Shown here in pieces: positions 13,882 to 14,938 of a stretch of 14,938 bases of DNA. Location: positions 1-14,938 of the forward strand of contig CALFSR010000050.1 in assembly GCA_937916565.1 (NCBI GenBank), read 5' to 3'. Position numbers and translations under genes: made by a program. Under the pieces are notes generated by a model, which worked only from the letters and a program-made list of their open reading frames with translations, did no database searches and was not told the origin of the DNA. Numbering within the stretch: position 1 is the first letter of the stretch; the number at the start of each line of letters is the position of its first letter. This stretch comes from an uncultured Bacillota bacterium. GTDB lineage: Bacteria; Bacillota; Limnochordia; Limnochordales; ZCTH02-B6.

Positions 13882-14886
13882 GTGTCGGTTATCCGCGACG
13901 TGATGCCGGACTTTGACCTGCTGCAGCCTGCGACCATTGACGACGCGGTGCAGCTGCTCGCCCGGCACGGGCGCGATGCGTGGGTGCTGGCCGGCGGTCT
14001 CGACAGCCTCGACTGGTTCAAGGACCGCGTCAAGCGTCCTAGGGTTGTGGTGGACGTGAGCGGCATCCCCGAGTTGCGCGGGGTTCGCCGTACGTCCGAC
14101 GGGGGGCTTGAAATCGGGGCCATGACGACCCTCACCGAGGTCGCCACCCACCCGGACATCCTGGAACGGTATCGCGTGCTGGCGGACGCCGCCCGGAAGG
14201 TGGCTTCGCCGCAGATCCGCAACCAGGGAACCATCGGCGGCAACGTGTCCCAGGACACCCGGTGCCACTACTACCGGGGCGGTCTTGACTGCTACCGCGC
14301 GGGGGGCAACACCTGCTACGCCGACACGCCCGCCGGGCAAAACCGGGAGCACTGCCTATTTGGTGCCGACCGGTGCGTGGCGGTAAACCCGTCGGACACC
14401 GCCCCCGCCTTGATCGTGCTGGATGCCCGCATGGTGATTCGCAACGCCCGCGGTGAGCGGGAGGTGCCTGCGGAAGAGTACTTTATCGGACCTTCCGTGG
14501 ACATCACCCGCATGACGGTGCTGCAGCCGGGGGACTTGCTGGTTTCGATCCGGATCCCGCCTACGTGGGCCGGCGCCCGCTTCTACTTTGAGAAGGTCGC
14601 TGACCGGAACGCGTGGGACTTCCCGCTGGTTAACGTGGCCTCGGCCATGTTCGTCCGCGGCGGCGTCATCGAGGGCATCCGGCTCGCCGTCAACGGCGTG
14701 GCCGCGCGGCCCATGCGCCTGACCGGGGTGGAGGAGAGCGTCGTCGGTGAACCGCCCAATGAAGACACCGGCGAACTCGCCGGCCAGCTGGCCATCTGGG
14801 GCGCGCGGCCGCTGAACTACAACCACTTCAAGGTGCCCCTGATGAAGAACTTGGTCAAGCGGGCGATCCGGGGGGGCGAGACGTAG
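13882..14886 (+). CDS. FAD subunit of the molybdenum hydroxylase, with cysteine-rich insert
   Basis: This flavoprotein subunit passes electrons from the iron-sulfur clusters to an acceptor. It has 334 residues from GTG 13882, chosen because GAGGAGGTGG (13867-13876) lies five bases upstream and over the previous stop. An in-frame upstream ATG (13852) would overlap the large-subunit gene and lacks this site. FAD-binding motifs are AGGLDSL (38-44) and TIGGN (117-121). Between them and NPSD (169-172) come C128, C137, C145, C158 and C165, in RCHYYR, LDCYRAGGNTCYA, EHC and RCVAV. A similar insert binds a [4Fe-4S] cluster in E. coli PaoB (YagS). The C-terminal CoxM domain runs from about 230 to 332. 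Confidence 0.92.
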   Translation: MSVIRDVMPDFDLLQPATIDDAVQLLARHGRDAWVLAGGLDSLDWFKDRVKRPRVVVDVSGIPELRGVRRTSDGGLEIGAMTTLTEVATHPDILERYRVLADAARKVASPQIRNQGTIGGNVSQDTRCHYYRGGLDCYRAGGNTCYADTPAGQNREHCLFGADRCVAVNPSDTAPALIVLDARMVIRNARGEREVPAEEYFIGPSVDITRMTVLQPGDLLVSIRIPPTWAGARFYFEKVADRNAWDFPLVNVASAMFVRGGVIEGIRLAVNGVAARPMRLTGVEESVVGEPPNEDTGELAGQLAIWGARPLNYNHFKVPLMKNLVKRAIRGGET

Positions 14887-14888
14887 CC

Positions 14889-14938
14889 GTGGAGATCCTG
14901 CGCTGGGAACGGAATCCCTGGGGCCAGCAAGTGGTGGC
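14889..14938 (+). CDS. Start of an unidentified gene (partial)
   Basis: A GTG three bases after the FAD-subunit stop opens a frame reading MEILRWERNPWGQQVV that is still open at the window edge. A purine-rich GGGGGGCGAG (14871-14880) could serve as the ribosome site. The tight spacing makes it a probable fourth gene of the operon. Sixteen residues are too few to name it. Confidence 0.5.
   Translation, partial: MEILRWERNPWGQQVV

Overview
The window is GC-rich and bacterial. It opens on the end of a ribosomal RNA operon (the 3' end of 5S rRNA, then tRNA-Asn and a hairpin terminator). Every protein gene I can support lies on the + strand, with Shine-Dalgarno sites of the AGGAGG/GGGGG type and frequent GTG or TTG starts. 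The gene content (a YclNOPQ-type siderophore importer, a Gram-positive-style RsuA, a TAXI-TRAP system) would suit a high-GC member of the Bacillota such as Limnochordia, Symbiobacteria or Thermaerobacter. Neither of the two substrate-binding proteins has a lipobox cysteine, which is easier to reconcile with a true periplasm. The taxonomic placement is inference only.

Layout. (1) 1-170: end of the rrn operon. (2) 376-4215: a TAXI-type TRAP transporter operon (binding protein, DUF1850 protein, fused permease), with a hairpin in its leader, a perfect palindrome inside the start of the DUF1850 gene, and a strong terminator. (3) 4216-8236: a promoter/operator-like region with inverted repeats, then a four-gene ABC importer in the same order as yclNOPQ/ceuBCDE. 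Its binding protein keeps all five residues that contact ferric catecholates in Campylobacter CeuE, and a terminator with a GAAA loop ends the unit. (4) 8252-10493: a DUF418/HGSNAT-like membrane protein overlapping an RsuA 16S rRNA pseudouridine synthase, then a 71-residue protein ending in an SFPASDPP motif. (5) 10494-10829: non-coding, holding a decaying array of 17-bp repeats that looks like a mobile-element remnant and an AT-richer patch. (6) 10830-14938: a molybdenum hydroxylase operon in the order [2Fe-2S] subunit, molybdopterin subunit, FAD subunit. The small subunit has a clear twin-arginine signal and the FAD subunit has a five-cysteine insert like that of E. coli PaoB/YagS. A further gene starts at 14889 and runs off the window.

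How the genes fit together. Two import systems, a membrane protein/RNA-modification pair and an extracytoplasmic molybdo-flavo-iron-sulfur oxidoreductase lie side by side as separate transcription units. The siderophore importer could supply iron that the oxidoreductase needs, but nothing in the sequence links them functionally. The most unusual items are the in-frame palindrome in the DUF1850 gene, the almost identical terminator hairpins at the rrn and TRAP operon ends, the inverted-repeat region ahead of the siderophore operon, the 17-bp repeat array, and the small SFPASDPP protein.
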